A stretch of 64,000 bases of DNA from the NCBI RefSeq assembly GCF_001305515.1, contig NZ_LJYW01000001.1, forward strand, positions 1 to 64,000, given 5' to 3'. This DNA is from Prosthecodimorpha hirschii. GTDB lineage: Bacteria > Pseudomonadota > Alphaproteobacteria > Rhizobiales > Ancalomicrobiaceae. The stretch's first letter is position 1. Every line of letters begins with the position of its first letter. The position numbers and the translations under genes were made by a program. Below, piece after piece: positions 52,652 through 62,332 of the stretch. Under the pieces are notes generated by a model, which was not told the origin of the DNA, did no database searches, and saw only the letters and a program-made list of their open reading frames with translations.

Positions 52652-55600
52652 ACCGCGCGCGCTCGACGGGATGCGATGGGATGACCGCCAGCAATTGAAA
52701 GAAGCGGTTTGCGATGCCGTGCTGGAGCGAACGAGGCGTGTTGTTTCTGGCGAGGGCGTACATGGAGCCGCCATTCTTGGCGAAAAGCCGTCTCGTGTTC
52801 TGTCCAGCGGGTTCATTCTTCCGCGGCTGAATGAAGACGGAGATGACGAGTCAAGCGACATCAAGATTCCGGCACACGGGATGGATTTGCGCGTGCGGCC
52901 CTGCGGTGGAGTATTGCGCGTTCTGCCAAATTTGGCCGTGTATGTTCGAGCGCTTCCGACTGCTGCGGAGCTGTTCGCGCGCGAGGGGAGGTTGATTCCG
53001 CGAGCGGATTTCAACGATGCCGCACGCCGGGATGCCAAGGATCAGATCAATCGGCGAGCGGCCGCAGAGATTCCCCGCGGGACACCCTCAGGAGAGCGCG
53101 CTGTGCGCCGCGCCGCAATCTCGCGCGAGATATACATCGCCATGGGCGTCGGGGTGCCGCCCGCCGCCCGTCTCCCGGGCGGAGACGAACGCGATGATGC
53201 GGCGATCGAAGAGGGAATGCCGCCGTCTCAGGTGCTTGGTGGGCGGCTTCGCATACCCGACCGGCTGTCGCGGCGATACGACATTCCTCAGAAATGGATC
53301 CGTCTGCGCGTGGACGCGCCGGCACTCACGTTTCCGCTGCCATGTGATCCTGATGAGTGGCAGCGGCTGGCTGCTGGATACAAGACGCAGCTGCTGACTT
53401 CGATCCGCGCGGCGTATTTGGATTGGATCGCCTCTCCGGTGGGCCAAAGTGAAGCATGGCGAAAGCTTCACCCTCCCTCGGAGGCATTCTGGGATCCTGA
53501 GTCTTGGGACCGATTTCTCGCAACTGCTCGTGCGGCGACGCCGAGTACGTCCGATCTAGTCCCGAATTTTGATGTCCAAATTCTTGTTCAACCGCTACGC
53601 GACCCACTGGAACAGGGGAGTTTTTCGGTTCGCATCGCGCTCGAGAATTTGCGTGAGGGCGACTCAGCGATGGAGTGCGGCCTCTTCAATGCCAGTCTGA
53701 CGGTCGAGCTGCCGAATGACGCGCTCGGCCCGATGCGCTTGGAGCGCGTGAGGCGCAGCTATCATTTGGCCGGCTTCATGACGATGCCAGCCATCGGCGT
53801 GAACGGCGGTGTATCTGATCTCGGAATGCACGAGGGCGCCCGGTCACTGAGAACGACATGGATGCCGCGCTATGTGCTGCCGCGCGCACAGGCTACCGAG
53901 GTCGCGGCCGTTCCCACGTCTTATGGACAGTTGGGGCTAGAGACGACTGAGTTGAGCGATCTCGCAGCATTGCCGCAGGCGCTGCGAGATTGGATCGACC
54001 TGGTCGCACGCGAGACACAGCTTTCCGTTGCTGGCGAAGAGGGTAGCGCCGAGGACGAAGCGGCGCAGCAGACGAGATTCCAGGACGATCTGCAATCATG
54101 GCGAAACGAAGCGGCCAGAATAAGCGCGGGTGTGGCTCTATTGGCGGAGGCTCAGGAAGCATGGCGCCATGACCGAAACGCCGCCGCGGGTGTTCCTTAT
54201 CGCGCTTGGTTGCTTCTTAACAGGACATTCGCAGCCGCATCGCCGCCGCGCGAGGGCGAGCCGCCACCCGGCTGGAGACTCTTTCAGCTCGCATTTGTCT
54301 TGGCACATGTTCCAACTTTCGCGTCGCGACTGCCCGAGTACGTGGGCCACTTCAATGCTGTGTTCGACGAAGATGCGGCGAGCCTGCTCTACATGGCGAC
54401 AGGCGGCGGCAAGACTGAGGCGTTCTTCGGCACGCTGGTCTTTGCGTTGTTTCTCGACAGGCTGAGAGGGAAGCACCGCGGTGTCACAGCTATGATGCAC
54501 TACCCGCTGCGGCTGCTGACGGTGCAACAAGCGCAGAGGCTCGCACGTCTCCTGGCTCGGGCGGAGATGGTGCGCCGAGCCGAGCACATAGACGGAAGTG
54601 CTTTCGAGATCGGCTTTTGGGTGGGAGGCACCAACACGCCCAACTCAACGGAGAAGCGTCCTGGCGAAATCGCCGACGCGCTCCGTTGTGTGCCTGTGTC
54701 GACCGACGCGCGCGCGAGAGACGAAGACGCGTTGATGGCGAGCCAGGAGCGGATCGACCGCGAGTATGTCGCGGCCAAGACCGCTTGGAACAAGCTCCCG
54801 GTTTGTCCCTTCTGCGGGTCAGACCGAGGAACGGGCCTGCGCCTCTTTCCGGAAAGGCATCACCAGCTCGGAATCGTCTGTCTGCACGGTTCTTGCGATT
54901 GGAACCGGAGTCATCGAACCGGCGGTTTCGAACCTCTGCCGTTCTTGATTGCCGACACCGACATTTATCGGCGCGCGCCCGCTGTGCTGTTGGGCACAAT
55001 CGACAAGCTGGCGCTTCTTGGCCAGAGCACCACGACAGTCGATCGGATCGCGGGAATGTTTGGGCTTGCGCGGTGGATCGAGAACGCCGGCGGCGGCTTG
55101 CTGCATATGCCCAGCGGGACGGCCACCAGCGCTGCCCCACCACCCGGCCATCAGCGTGTGGCCCCAGCATATCCTGATGGAGTAGAGGTTTTCTTCGACC
55201 CGTTCCCGAGCTTAATTGTCCAGGACGAGATGCATCTCCTGGAAGAGAGTCTGGGAACCTTTGGCGGTATTTTCGAAACCGGCTTATTTGCCTGGCTTTC
55301 GCGATTGTCGCAGCTACTCGGCCAGCGGGTGTGTCGGGTTCCCGGTGCTCCTGATCGCCCACGGCTGCCGCACGTTATTGGTGCGACTGCGACCGCGGCG
55401 GATGCCGCCAAACATACCCGTGCGCTCTATCAAAGGCGGGTCATACAATTTCCGCATCCCGGACCAAGTCTTCACGGTGGCTTCTACACCCGAATGGCAA
55501 GTTTCCAGCCGGGCGGCGCTGCGGCGACAGAACGTCAAGCGGCGCTTGGCACACCTCGCGGCAGGGAGGTGGCTGCTCCGTGGGGTCGAGTGTATGCGAG

Positions 55601-56861
55601 CTTGATGACCAACGGGCGTCTACACACGGTTACGACATTGTCGGTGCTCGCTGCGCACGCAGCTACCATCACGCGATGGGAACGGGACTTGGCGTCTTCT
55701 GACGCGGCGCGCCAGGCGCGGGCTGCTACAGAAATCGAAGAATGCGTGTCGGATGCGAGATGGTTTGATACGCGCCGCGCCGCCGTGCGGACGGCAGCGA
55801 GGGAGGGAAGGTTCGACAGGCTGGCGGCCTTGGTCGATCTACACCGGATTGAGCTCACATATGTGACGAACAAGAAGGGTGGCGACCAGATCCTCTCAGC
55901 GTTGGAGACGGAAGTACGCGAAGCGCATGCGGCCATGGGACCGGAATATACGTTGTCCTCGTTCGCAATGGAGCTGATCTCGGGTGGCGTCGATATTGGC
56001 GGCATCCAGTCGGTAATCCGTGCGGCAGAGCGGCCTTTCGATCCCATGCATGATGACATCGGCACCGCTTTGCGAGGCATCGTCGCGACCTCTGCGATCT
56101 CGCACGGTGTGGACGTCGAGGCCTTCAATGCAATGGCGTTTGCCGGAATGCCGTCCGATATCGCCGAGTATATCCAAGCCTCCTCGCGAGTCGGGCGTAC
56201 GCACGTGGGATTTTCATTGCTCATCCCGACGCCGCAGACGCGGAGGGATAGATTTGTGGTCGAAGTCCACGAGTCATTTCATCGCCTGCTGGAGCGAATG
56301 ATTGCGCCACCAGCGGTGGAGCGATGGGCGGATCGCGCCATCGACCGAACGATACCATCGCTTGTGCAGATGTGGCTCGCGGGGGTGCGGCATCAGGAAC
56401 GTTTTCTTACCGCGGGGCCGGAGCACAAAGCGCAGGTCACTCTGCCAACGACCGTCGAGCAGGTCGAACGACTTCTCCGAGACGCGAGGGCTTTCGACGA
56501 TTGTGTCGCATTTGTCGTTGAGGCGGTAGGCATCGGCGCAACCACCGGAGCACCGACCAATCCGATCTATTACAGCGACCTTGTGCGGGCTGCGGCGACA
56601 CGGATTCAAGCGGTCATTGCCAGCGGCGACTTCACAGGGCGGCTCAACGATTTTTGGAGCAATCCGCTGAGCGGACTGCAGCGACCGATGACGAGCCTAC
56701 GAGATGTCGACGCCGCAGGCCGCATCCGCGCGTCGCAACGGACGCAACGCAACCAGCCGCTTTCTTGGGAGGAGGTCGGCGAGGCCATGGCGATGGTGCG
56801 CAACCGCGGTGTCTCACGCGGTCGCCGAACTGCGTCGAGCGAATTGGACGGAGAAGCCTGA
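52644..56861 (+). CDS. drmA: DrmA-like helicase of a DISARM defence system
   Basis: 1405 residues from ATG 52644, preceded by GGAGGGGAG and overlapping the upstream gene by 8 bp. A long N-terminal region (about 1-540) is followed by superfamily 2 motifs: Walker A 'ATGGGKTEAFFG' (from residue 585), a Cys4 cluster 'CPFCG' (721-725) and 'CLHGSC' (746-751) inserted in the first helicase lobe, Walker B-type 'VQDEMHLLEE' (from about 859), motif III-like 'GATATAAD' (from 913), and in lobe two 'SHGVDVEAFNAM' (from 1153) and 'QASSRVGRTHVG' (from 1178). Insert, size and pairing with a DUF1998 protein match DrmA, the DNA-translocating subunit of DISARM. Confidence 0.85.
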   Translation: MAEPRALDGMRWDDRQQLKEAVCDAVLERTRRVVSGEGVHGAAILGEKPSRVLSSGFILPRLNEDGDDESSDIKIPAHGMDLRVRPCGGVLRVLPNLAVYVRALPTAAELFAREGRLIPRADFNDAARRDAKDQINRRAAAEIPRGTPSGERAVRRAAISREIYIAMGVGVPPAARLPGGDERDDAAIEEGMPPSQVLGGRLRIPDRLSRRYDIPQKWIRLRVDAPALTFPLPCDPDEWQRLAAGYKTQLLTSIRAAYLDWIASPVGQSEAWRKLHPPSEAFWDPESWDRFLATARAATPSTSDLVPNFDVQILVQPLRDPLEQGSFSVRIALENLREGDSAMECGLFNASLTVELPNDALGPMRLERVRRSYHLAGFMTMPAIGVNGGVSDLGMHEGARSLRTTWMPRYVLPRAQATEVAAVPTSYGQLGLETTELSDLAALPQALRDWIDLVARETQLSVAGEEGSAEDEAAQQTRFQDDLQSWRNEAARISAGVALLAEAQEAWRHDRNAAAGVPYRAWLLLNRTFAAASPPREGEPPPGWRLFQLAFVLAHVPTFASRLPEYVGHFNAVFDEDAASLLYMATGGGKTEAFFGTLVFALFLDRLRGKHRGVTAMMHYPLRLLTVQQAQRLARLLARAEMVRRAEHIDGSAFEIGFWVGGTNTPNSTEKRPGEIADALRCVPVSTDARARDEDALMASQERIDREYVAAKTAWNKLPVCPFCGSDRGTGLRLFPERHHQLGIVCLHGSCDWNRSHRTGGFEPLPFLIADTDIYRRAPAVLLGTIDKLALLGQSTTTVDRIAGMFGLARWIENAGGGLLHMPSGTATSAAPPPGHQRVAPAYPDGVEVFFDPFPSLIVQDEMHLLEESLGTFGGIFETGLFAWLSRLSQLLGQRVCRVPGAPDRPRLPHVIGATATAADAAKHTRALYQRRVIQFPHPGPSLHGGFYTRMASFQPGGAAATERQAALGTPRGREVAAPWGRVYASLMTNGRLHTVTTLSVLAAHAATITRWERDLASSDAARQARAATEIEECVSDARWFDTRRAAVRTAAREGRFDRLAALVDLHRIELTYVTNKKGGDQILSALETEVREAHAAMGPEYTLSSFAMELISGGVDIGGIQSVIRAAERPFDPMHDDIGTALRGIVATSAISHGVDVEAFNAMAFAGMPSDIAEYIQASSRVGRTHVGFSLLIPTPQTRRDRFVVEVHESFHRLLERMIAPPAVERWADRAIDRTIPSLVQMWLAGVRHQERFLTAGPEHKAQVTLPTTVEQVERLLRDARAFDDCVAFVVEAVGIGATTGAPTNPIYYSDLVRAAATRIQAVIASGDFTGRLNDFWSNPLSGLQRPMTSLRDVDAAGRIRASQRTQRNQPLSWEEVGEAMAMVRNRGVSRGRRTASSELDGEA

Positions 56862-56863
56862 CG

Positions 56864-59104
56864 ATGACCAACCCTCCAACGATGCAGCGTTCGCGTGGCC
56901 AGCTTGCCACCAGCTACGCCCCGCATAGCCTCTTTACGTTTGAAGGAGGCTCGGGCGCCTGCATGGCACTGTCTGCATCGGGCAATCGGACTGCCGAACT
57001 CCGACCGATTACACAGCGCATGATCGGCGAACAGATCCAAGAATATTTCGAGGCTTGGGCGGACCGTGCCATGCGCGGACAAAATCTTCGCCATCCTGTC
57101 CCGCCTTCGCTCGCGGTAGACAATCGCGTCCTGAGCGATCAAGCGGTGCGCGTCCGGCTCGGCGATCTCGTCTTTCAAATTCCAGATCTCGTCGGGTATG
57201 TGCCGTTCCCGTTGGCGTTTACCTGTACGCGCTGCGGGCTGCACCGTGAGGTCCGTCGGCTGGACCGGGTTGCAGAGGAAGCCGCGCGGTTCCGTCAGGC
57301 CTGTCCAACTGGTGCGGGAGGATGCGCCGACGATTGGCAACAGATCGACGTTGTCCTCACCCACTGGTCTGGCGAGATCGAGGCGATAAGCCCAAGCTAT
57401 CGGTATTGGGACTCAGTAAACCGAGAGGTGCGAGACATCGCGCGATGTGGTTCGTGCGAGTCCGATCGGTTCTATCTGCGACGACCTCCAGGCCCCCTCG
57501 CAGGATGGCATTTCGAGTGCGTCGCTTGTCACACGGTGCGTCCGATCCTCCAGCGAGATCTGCGAACGTTAGAGGGTCTCGGTCCGCTCCTTGATCAGAA
57601 CCAGGCCCTGATCGCCGAAATCAACATGGAGCCAGTCTCCTATCGCGCGTCGGCGGCCTACTATCCGCATGGCGACCGACTTCTGGTCTTCGACCAAGAC
57701 ATGTATGCCTCGCTGCTTGGCGCCGCTCAGATCAACCAGCTCGAAAGCTTTATTGCCACCACCTATGGCTATCCGCCAACCCATCTAGCTGACGCGGAAA
57801 AGGCCGCGCTATTACAAGCAGCCGGCCGGGGGGCGGAGTGGGACAATTACGTTCACATGCGGGCGTTGGTCGAAATGCTCGAGGCAGGAGGCACAACGCC
57901 ACGCGAAATGATCGACGCATCGCGATCGGCGTTGACCCGCCTAGACGAAGACTGGAACGCTTCAGTGTTCGCAGGCCGCCAGCAAGCAACACCTGGGATC
58001 GCGACTGCGTGCCGAGAGCGTCAACGCTTTGTGCGGCGCTTCGATCCTATTCGTATGGCCGTTGAGCATGAAACGCTATTGCAAGAGAAGCTGCGTGGGG
58101 GGCAGCTCAATGACGGCAAGGAAGTCTCCGTCGATGTGACGATTCTTGACCCGTTCCTAATCCCTGACGGGTTGTCTGAACGCGAAGTCGACCGGTTAAG
58201 AACGGAAGTACGGCGCCGGAGAGACCTTCTTGGCATTTCGGAAATGCGCCTGATCCGGGATGTCCGAATTTGCGAATATACATTTGCCTATACGAGAACA
58301 TCGTCCTCGCCCACGGTCAAGCGCGACAAGGCGGGTGATGCGGAGATGCCTGTGCGGCTGCGATTGTTCGACCGCGTGGAAGTCGGCGAGGCCGCCCGCC
58401 ATCCGGTCCTTTGTTTGTTACAGTCGAACGAAGGCTTCTATGTGCGGCTAGACGAAGACACCGTGCGGGAATGGCTCGCGGAAAACGGAGTTGCTGTCGC
58501 GCCCGCGGTTCCGGGCGTTCGACTTGGCGGAAGCCTTATAGAAGAGTTTTCCGCGATCGAGAACGATCCGAACTCCCGGTTTTCGCGCTTTCTCGATGAA
58601 TATCGGCGCGAAAGAACAGTGCCGCGCCAGGCTTATCCATTCGTCTACACGCTCTTGCACACGATGGCGCACCATCTCATTGGAGTTTCCGCTTCTATGT
58701 CGGGCCTCGATCTCGGCTCGTTCGGCGAGCACCTGTTTGTTCCGGATTTGGCATTTCTGGTTTATCGCCGTGGCATGACCATGGATTTAGGCAACCTGTC
58801 GTCCATGTGGCGCGATCGCGGGGACCCAGTGTTTGGCAATGAAGTCCTCGACCGCATGGTCAATCCGGCCAGTCTTCGATGCGGCTCCGAAAGCGTGTGC
58901 AACCATCGTGGAGGAGCGTGTCCTGACTGCGTGCTCATCCCGGAAAATGCTTGCCTAACGCGGAACGAGCTGTTGTCGCGGTCAGTGCTCATCGGACGCG
59001 GAGCACCCCGTTGGGACGTGGTGGGGGCGGAATTAAGCGGATACTACACCGTTGCGGAACGTCGCGCGGAGCATCCGGTACGCGCGGATGTGGAGAGGCC
59101 ATGA
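56864..59104 (+). CDS. drmB: DrmB-like protein with DUF1998 domain
   Basis: 746 residues from ATG 56864, two bases after the drmA stop; in-frame sequence upstream overlaps drmA and is not used. The N-terminus 'MQRSRGQLATSYAPHSLFT' is of the kind seen in DrmB. Zinc-like Cys pairs occur at 'FTCTRCGLH' (about 120), 'RCGSC' and 'ECVACH' (about 195-220). The C-terminal DUF1998 region (about 590-740) has 'YPFVYTLLHTMAHHL', 'FGEHLFVPDLAFLVY', and the terminal Cys cluster 'CGSESVCNHRGGACPDCVL'. In DISARM DrmB forms a complex with DrmA and loads it on DNA. The last 4 bp overlap drmC. Confidence 0.85.
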   Translation: MTNPPTMQRSRGQLATSYAPHSLFTFEGGSGACMALSASGNRTAELRPITQRMIGEQIQEYFEAWADRAMRGQNLRHPVPPSLAVDNRVLSDQAVRVRLGDLVFQIPDLVGYVPFPLAFTCTRCGLHREVRRLDRVAEEAARFRQACPTGAGGCADDWQQIDVVLTHWSGEIEAISPSYRYWDSVNREVRDIARCGSCESDRFYLRRPPGPLAGWHFECVACHTVRPILQRDLRTLEGLGPLLDQNQALIAEINMEPVSYRASAAYYPHGDRLLVFDQDMYASLLGAAQINQLESFIATTYGYPPTHLADAEKAALLQAAGRGAEWDNYVHMRALVEMLEAGGTTPREMIDASRSALTRLDEDWNASVFAGRQQATPGIATACRERQRFVRRFDPIRMAVEHETLLQEKLRGGQLNDGKEVSVDVTILDPFLIPDGLSEREVDRLRTEVRRRRDLLGISEMRLIRDVRICEYTFAYTRTSSSPTVKRDKAGDAEMPVRLRLFDRVEVGEAARHPVLCLLQSNEGFYVRLDEDTVREWLAENGVAVAPAVPGVRLGGSLIEEFSAIENDPNSRFSRFLDEYRRERTVPRQAYPFVYTLLHTMAHHLIGVSASMSGLDLGSFGEHLFVPDLAFLVYRRGMTMDLGNLSSMWRDRGDPVFGNEVLDRMVNPASLRCGSESVCNHRGGACPDCVLIPENACLTRNELLSRSVLIGRGAPRWDVVGAELSGYYTVAERRAEHPVRADVERP

Positions 59105-59937
59105 CTGCGGGCGCCGCAATTGGTGTTGACTTGGCCCGCTCTCTGGTGCTCGGGCTCGGTGCGGATTGCCCTACCGCAGCAGCACTTGCACGCGTAATGG
59201 AGGGCCGACAAGGCAACGCAGTTGACGTCCACAGCCTTGCTGACTGGCCAACTGGTTCGATCCTGCGGGTCGCGGCGGATTTTGTTACTCGAGGTTGGCT
59301 GAGCCGCACGGAGGCCGGTTGGCTGGTTGGGCCGAGGCAGATACCATCCGGGCTGACGTCATTTCTTGATGGCGCATCCGCGATGCGGGCAACCATGCCG
59401 GATGGTGGCATGGCTACCGCCGTAGTGACAATGCCGCCTTCACCGAGTGCTATCTGGGAGGTGTTGCCCGCGACAGGATTGGCATATGCCGCGCTGGTTT
59501 CAACAAAAGACGCATTTGAAAAGTTGGCGGATGCCGCTGCGAACAGTTTTACAATTATGACACCATTCTTGAACGACGAAGGGCTGGTCATCGCACTTGA
59601 TTTATTCCGCCGGACACACGCGCATAGACGATGCCTCATCTTTCGAAGAGCGGGATCAGCTCGTGCTGCCGTCGATCGAGCCTGGGCAAACCTTCGTCAG
59701 CAGAACGTCGAGGTTTTGAACTACACGTTGCCAGTCGAGGGGGGCTATGAGACTTTTCACGCAAAGATCCTGTTGGCGGACCAAGACCTCGCCTACGTTG
59801 GAAGTGCCAACATGACTGCGTTTGCTCGACATTCGATGGAGCTCGGAATCCTTACAGACGGTCGTGCTGCGCGTGTCGTAGCGAGTATCGTTAGGGGCGT
59901 TGAGCGCATTGCTGTGCCGCTTGGGCGTCGCCCTTAG
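59101..59937 (+). CDS. drmC: DrmC-like phospholipase D (PLD) family protein
   Basis: 278 residues from ATG 59101 (ATGA overlap with drmB). An N-terminal helical part (about 1-110, with a winged-helix look) precedes a single PLD domain. The HKD motif is intact: 'FHAKILLADQDLAYVGSANM', with His220, Lys222, Asp227, and Gly-Ser-x-Asn at 234-237. One HKD per chain means activity would need a dimer, as in bacterial Nuc-type nucleases. DrmC is the third core DISARM gene; in described systems it is often dispensable for phage resistance. Confidence 0.82.
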   Translation: MTAGAAIGVDLARSLVLGLGADCPTAAALARVMEGRQGNAVDVHSLADWPTGSILRVAADFVTRGWLSRTEAGWLVGPRQIPSGLTSFLDGASAMRATMPDGGMATAVVTMPPSPSAIWEVLPATGLAYAALVSTKDAFEKLADAAANSFTIMTPFLNDEGLVIALDLFRRTHAHRRCLIFRRAGSARAAVDRAWANLRQQNVEVLNYTLPVEGGYETFHAKILLADQDLAYVGSANMTAFARHSMELGILTDGRAARVVASIVRGVERIAVPLGRRP

Positions 59938-59968
59938 CCCGATATATCTAAAAGAGGCGCTCAACACC

Positions 59969-61651
59969 GTGACTATTTCTCGAAACAACTTCAGCTCAAC
60001 TGAACCATCGGTCGACGCTATCGCGTTGCTCCACTCGGCAGATGCGATCACATCGTTCGATAGGTTTCTTGCAGCATTTCGCAGAAAGAAGCTGAACCAG
60101 TCTGAAGCCTTGCGGGTGTGTCTAAGCCTGATCAAGCGCGAGCCGGGCGATCTTCTTAAACTCATCGAGGCGCTTCCAGCCGCTTGGGCCGATCACGCTG
60201 TCGCTAGCGCGTATGCGACGTTGATTCCAGCTGATCGTCGCAAGAGCCTGGGTGCATATTTCACTCCACCGCATCTGGTAGACCATCTGGTCTCTCGTCT
60301 TGCATCCTGTGGCGTTGACCTTGTGGGACACCGGCTCCGGGATCCTGCTGCTGGCGGCGCGGCTTTTCTTGTGCCACTTGCTCGCATTAAGGTGTCAGCT
60401 TGGAAGAAGCTAGGGCTGACGGACGACGAGATTACGCACCGGCTGCGTGTTCACTTGATTGGTAGGGAGATCGAACCGGATCTCGCCGCGATCGCTAATG
60501 CTCTACTAAGGCGAATGTTAGTGTGCGAGTTTGGATTTGTTCCGAAGTCGGTCGCACACCTAAGATTGGTTAAGGTGGGTGACAGTCTCGACGTCAGGAT
60601 TTCTTCGGACGACGACATCGATCATGAGGTGGGGAATCCGCCATTTCTTCGTCTAGGTGCTTGTGACAGACGTTTATCAAGGCCGATCTTTGGTGAAATC
60701 ACGTCCGGCAGGGTCAATCTTTATGCGTTGTTTGTAAGGCGGGCTCTTGAGGAAGTGCCAATAGGCGGCATGGTCGGCTACGTTATTCCTGCGTCCTTTT
60801 TGGGTGGTCCTGAATTCGAATCTTTTCGTAGACGAGTCCTGCAGCTTGCCGAGGTTCTAGTCGTGGATCTTGTCGAAAAGCGGAGCGATGTGTTCCTTGA
60901 TGCTATCCAAGACGCTTGCTTCATTGTTCTGCGGCGGCGAGTGGAAGCGTTGATCGAGCCGCCTGCAGGCATGGCGGCAAGCGGTGTCTTCCGTCGCGAC
61001 GGAAACTTCATTTCCAAAGGTGCTGCTCACATTGAGACAGACGGAGCACCTTGGCAATTGCCTGGAGTGGAGCTGGCACGTTCCTCCACACTTAAGGACT
61101 GGGGGTACCGGGCGACTGTCGGCTATCTCGTGGCAAACCGTCAACCAACGCGCATGCACAAACGAGCAGCTAAGGGACGGTATCCACTTATATGGGCGAA
61201 GGCGATTACTCCCGAAGGTACCTTCGATTTTGAAAGGGGGGCCGCCTTCAAAGGCTACGGTTGGGCTGATGCTCCGGCAGATGCACCCTATGTGGTTCGC
61301 ACAGCATGCGTAGCTGTTCAGAGAACTTCGTCGCGAGGTCAGAAACGGAGGCTCAATGCTGCCTCGATCTCCAAAGATTTTATCGAGAACAATGGCGGTA
61401 TCATTGGGGAAAATCATGTCATCCTACTCGTTCCAGATACCCCTGACGCTGCATCACCTGAGTCCTTGGCTGAGGCGCTGAACAAAGCTGCGGTCAGCGC
61501 TGCGCTCGATCGTGTATGCGGTTCGGCGTCAATTTCGGTGAGACTTCTGGAGACGATTAAGCTGGAGGCGCGCCCGACTATTTGCGCGTGCCGGCCACAT
61601 GATGATTCCGAGAAGAGGGTCCAACCGCGAAAAACGATGGTGCCGCTATGA
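59969..61651 (+). CDS. N6-adenine DNA methyltransferase of the DISARM-like operon
   Basis: 560 residues from GTG 59969; an in-frame TTG at 59900 would overlap drmC. Motif X-like 'SLGAYFTPPHLVDHL' (about residue 95), SAM motif I 'RDPAAGGAAFLVPLA' (from about 124) and catalytic motif IV 'GNPPFLRLG' (NPPF at 223-226) define a gamma-type N6-adenine methyltransferase, as in type I/IIG modification subunits. The C-terminal half (about 330-560) resembles a target-recognition region. It should methylate host DNA so that DrmA-DrmB ignore it. An adenine enzyme placed after drmC does not match class 1 order (drmMI lies before drmA) or class 2 type (drmMII is a cytosine enzyme). Confidence 0.8.
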   Translation: MTISRNNFSSTEPSVDAIALLHSADAITSFDRFLAAFRRKKLNQSEALRVCLSLIKREPGDLLKLIEALPAAWADHAVASAYATLIPADRRKSLGAYFTPPHLVDHLVSRLASCGVDLVGHRLRDPAAGGAAFLVPLARIKVSAWKKLGLTDDEITHRLRVHLIGREIEPDLAAIANALLRRMLVCEFGFVPKSVAHLRLVKVGDSLDVRISSDDDIDHEVGNPPFLRLGACDRRLSRPIFGEITSGRVNLYALFVRRALEEVPIGGMVGYVIPASFLGGPEFESFRRRVLQLAEVLVVDLVEKRSDVFLDAIQDACFIVLRRRVEALIEPPAGMAASGVFRRDGNFISKGAAHIETDGAPWQLPGVELARSSTLKDWGYRATVGYLVANRQPTRMHKRAAKGRYPLIWAKAITPEGTFDFERGAAFKGYGWADAPADAPYVVRTACVAVQRTSSRGQKRRLNAASISKDFIENNGGIIGENHVILLVPDTPDAASPESLAEALNKAAVSAALDRVCGSASISVRLLETIKLEARPTICACRPHDDSEKRVQPRKTMVPL

Positions 61652-62274
61652 CGCTCGAGAGTTGGAACCGCAGTACGGGAAGGTATGTACTTTGCCAAGC
61701 AGCGGAGGAGCACAGCGAGGATTGTAAGCGCTTTCCATTTGAGAGAATTCCGAAACGGGTGTTCTTGGATACAAACGTAATAAATATACTTATGAAGTAC
61801 TGTGAGACTATCTTCGACCACGCATCAATTCCGCAGGAAGTTGACGCTACGCTGGCAGTGGACATAGAGGCGCTTATGCACGTGTTCTATGTCGGCGCAC
61901 GGGCAGACTGGGACATTTTGGGGTCACGGAAGACACTCGATGAATTGTCGCGCACGAGAGACAGTTCGCTGCCAGGCGAGCTCTTGGAATACGCATTCGC
62001 TCTCGTAAACCAAAACCTCGATGACGATGATCACAGATATGCTGCCGATTTCGGGCGCAAGTTGATCGAAGCGCCTTTTGTAGCTGCTTTGCCAGACAAA
62101 GCCGACCGCGAGTTAATAGGGAATGCAATTGGATTTGGTTGCGATGTTTTCTGTACTTGTGACAGGGCAACGATCGTTAAGAAGCGAGATCAGCTACGAC
62201 AAGTACCTTTGCGAATTTTGACGCCAGCAGAGTGGTGGGCGCATGTAAAACCGTGGGTCGCTTTATGGCGCTAG
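61648..62274 (+). CDS. PIN-domain protein coupled to the methyltransferase
   Basis: 208 residues from ATG 61648, overlapping the methyltransferase stop by 4 bp. The PIN fold is indicated by 'KRVFLDTNVINILMKY' with Asp41 and Asn43, a middle acidic stretch 'NLDDDDHRYAADFG', 'DKADRELIGNAIGFGC' with Asp153 and Glu155, and 'CDVFCTCDRATIVKKRD' with Asp172 on the last metal-binding strand. All four acidic positions expected of Mg2+-dependent PIN nucleases are present. PIN proteins usually cut RNA as VapC-type toxins, but no VapB-like antitoxin is adjacent. Coupling to the modification gene suggests an added effector or control arm. GC is low. Confidence 0.75.
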   Translation: MTLESWNRSTGRYVLCQAAEEHSEDCKRFPFERIPKRVFLDTNVINILMKYCETIFDHASIPQEVDATLAVDIEALMHVFYVGARADWDILGSRKTLDELSRTRDSSLPGELLEYAFALVNQNLDDDDHRYAADFGRKLIEAPFVAALPDKADRELIGNAIGFGCDVFCTCDRATIVKKRDQLRQVPLRILTPAEWWAHVKPWVALWR

Positions 62275-62332
62275 TTCGCCCCAAATCGAAAAAGGAAACT
62301 GGTTTGCTAATAACGACCGTTCGGTATGTCCA

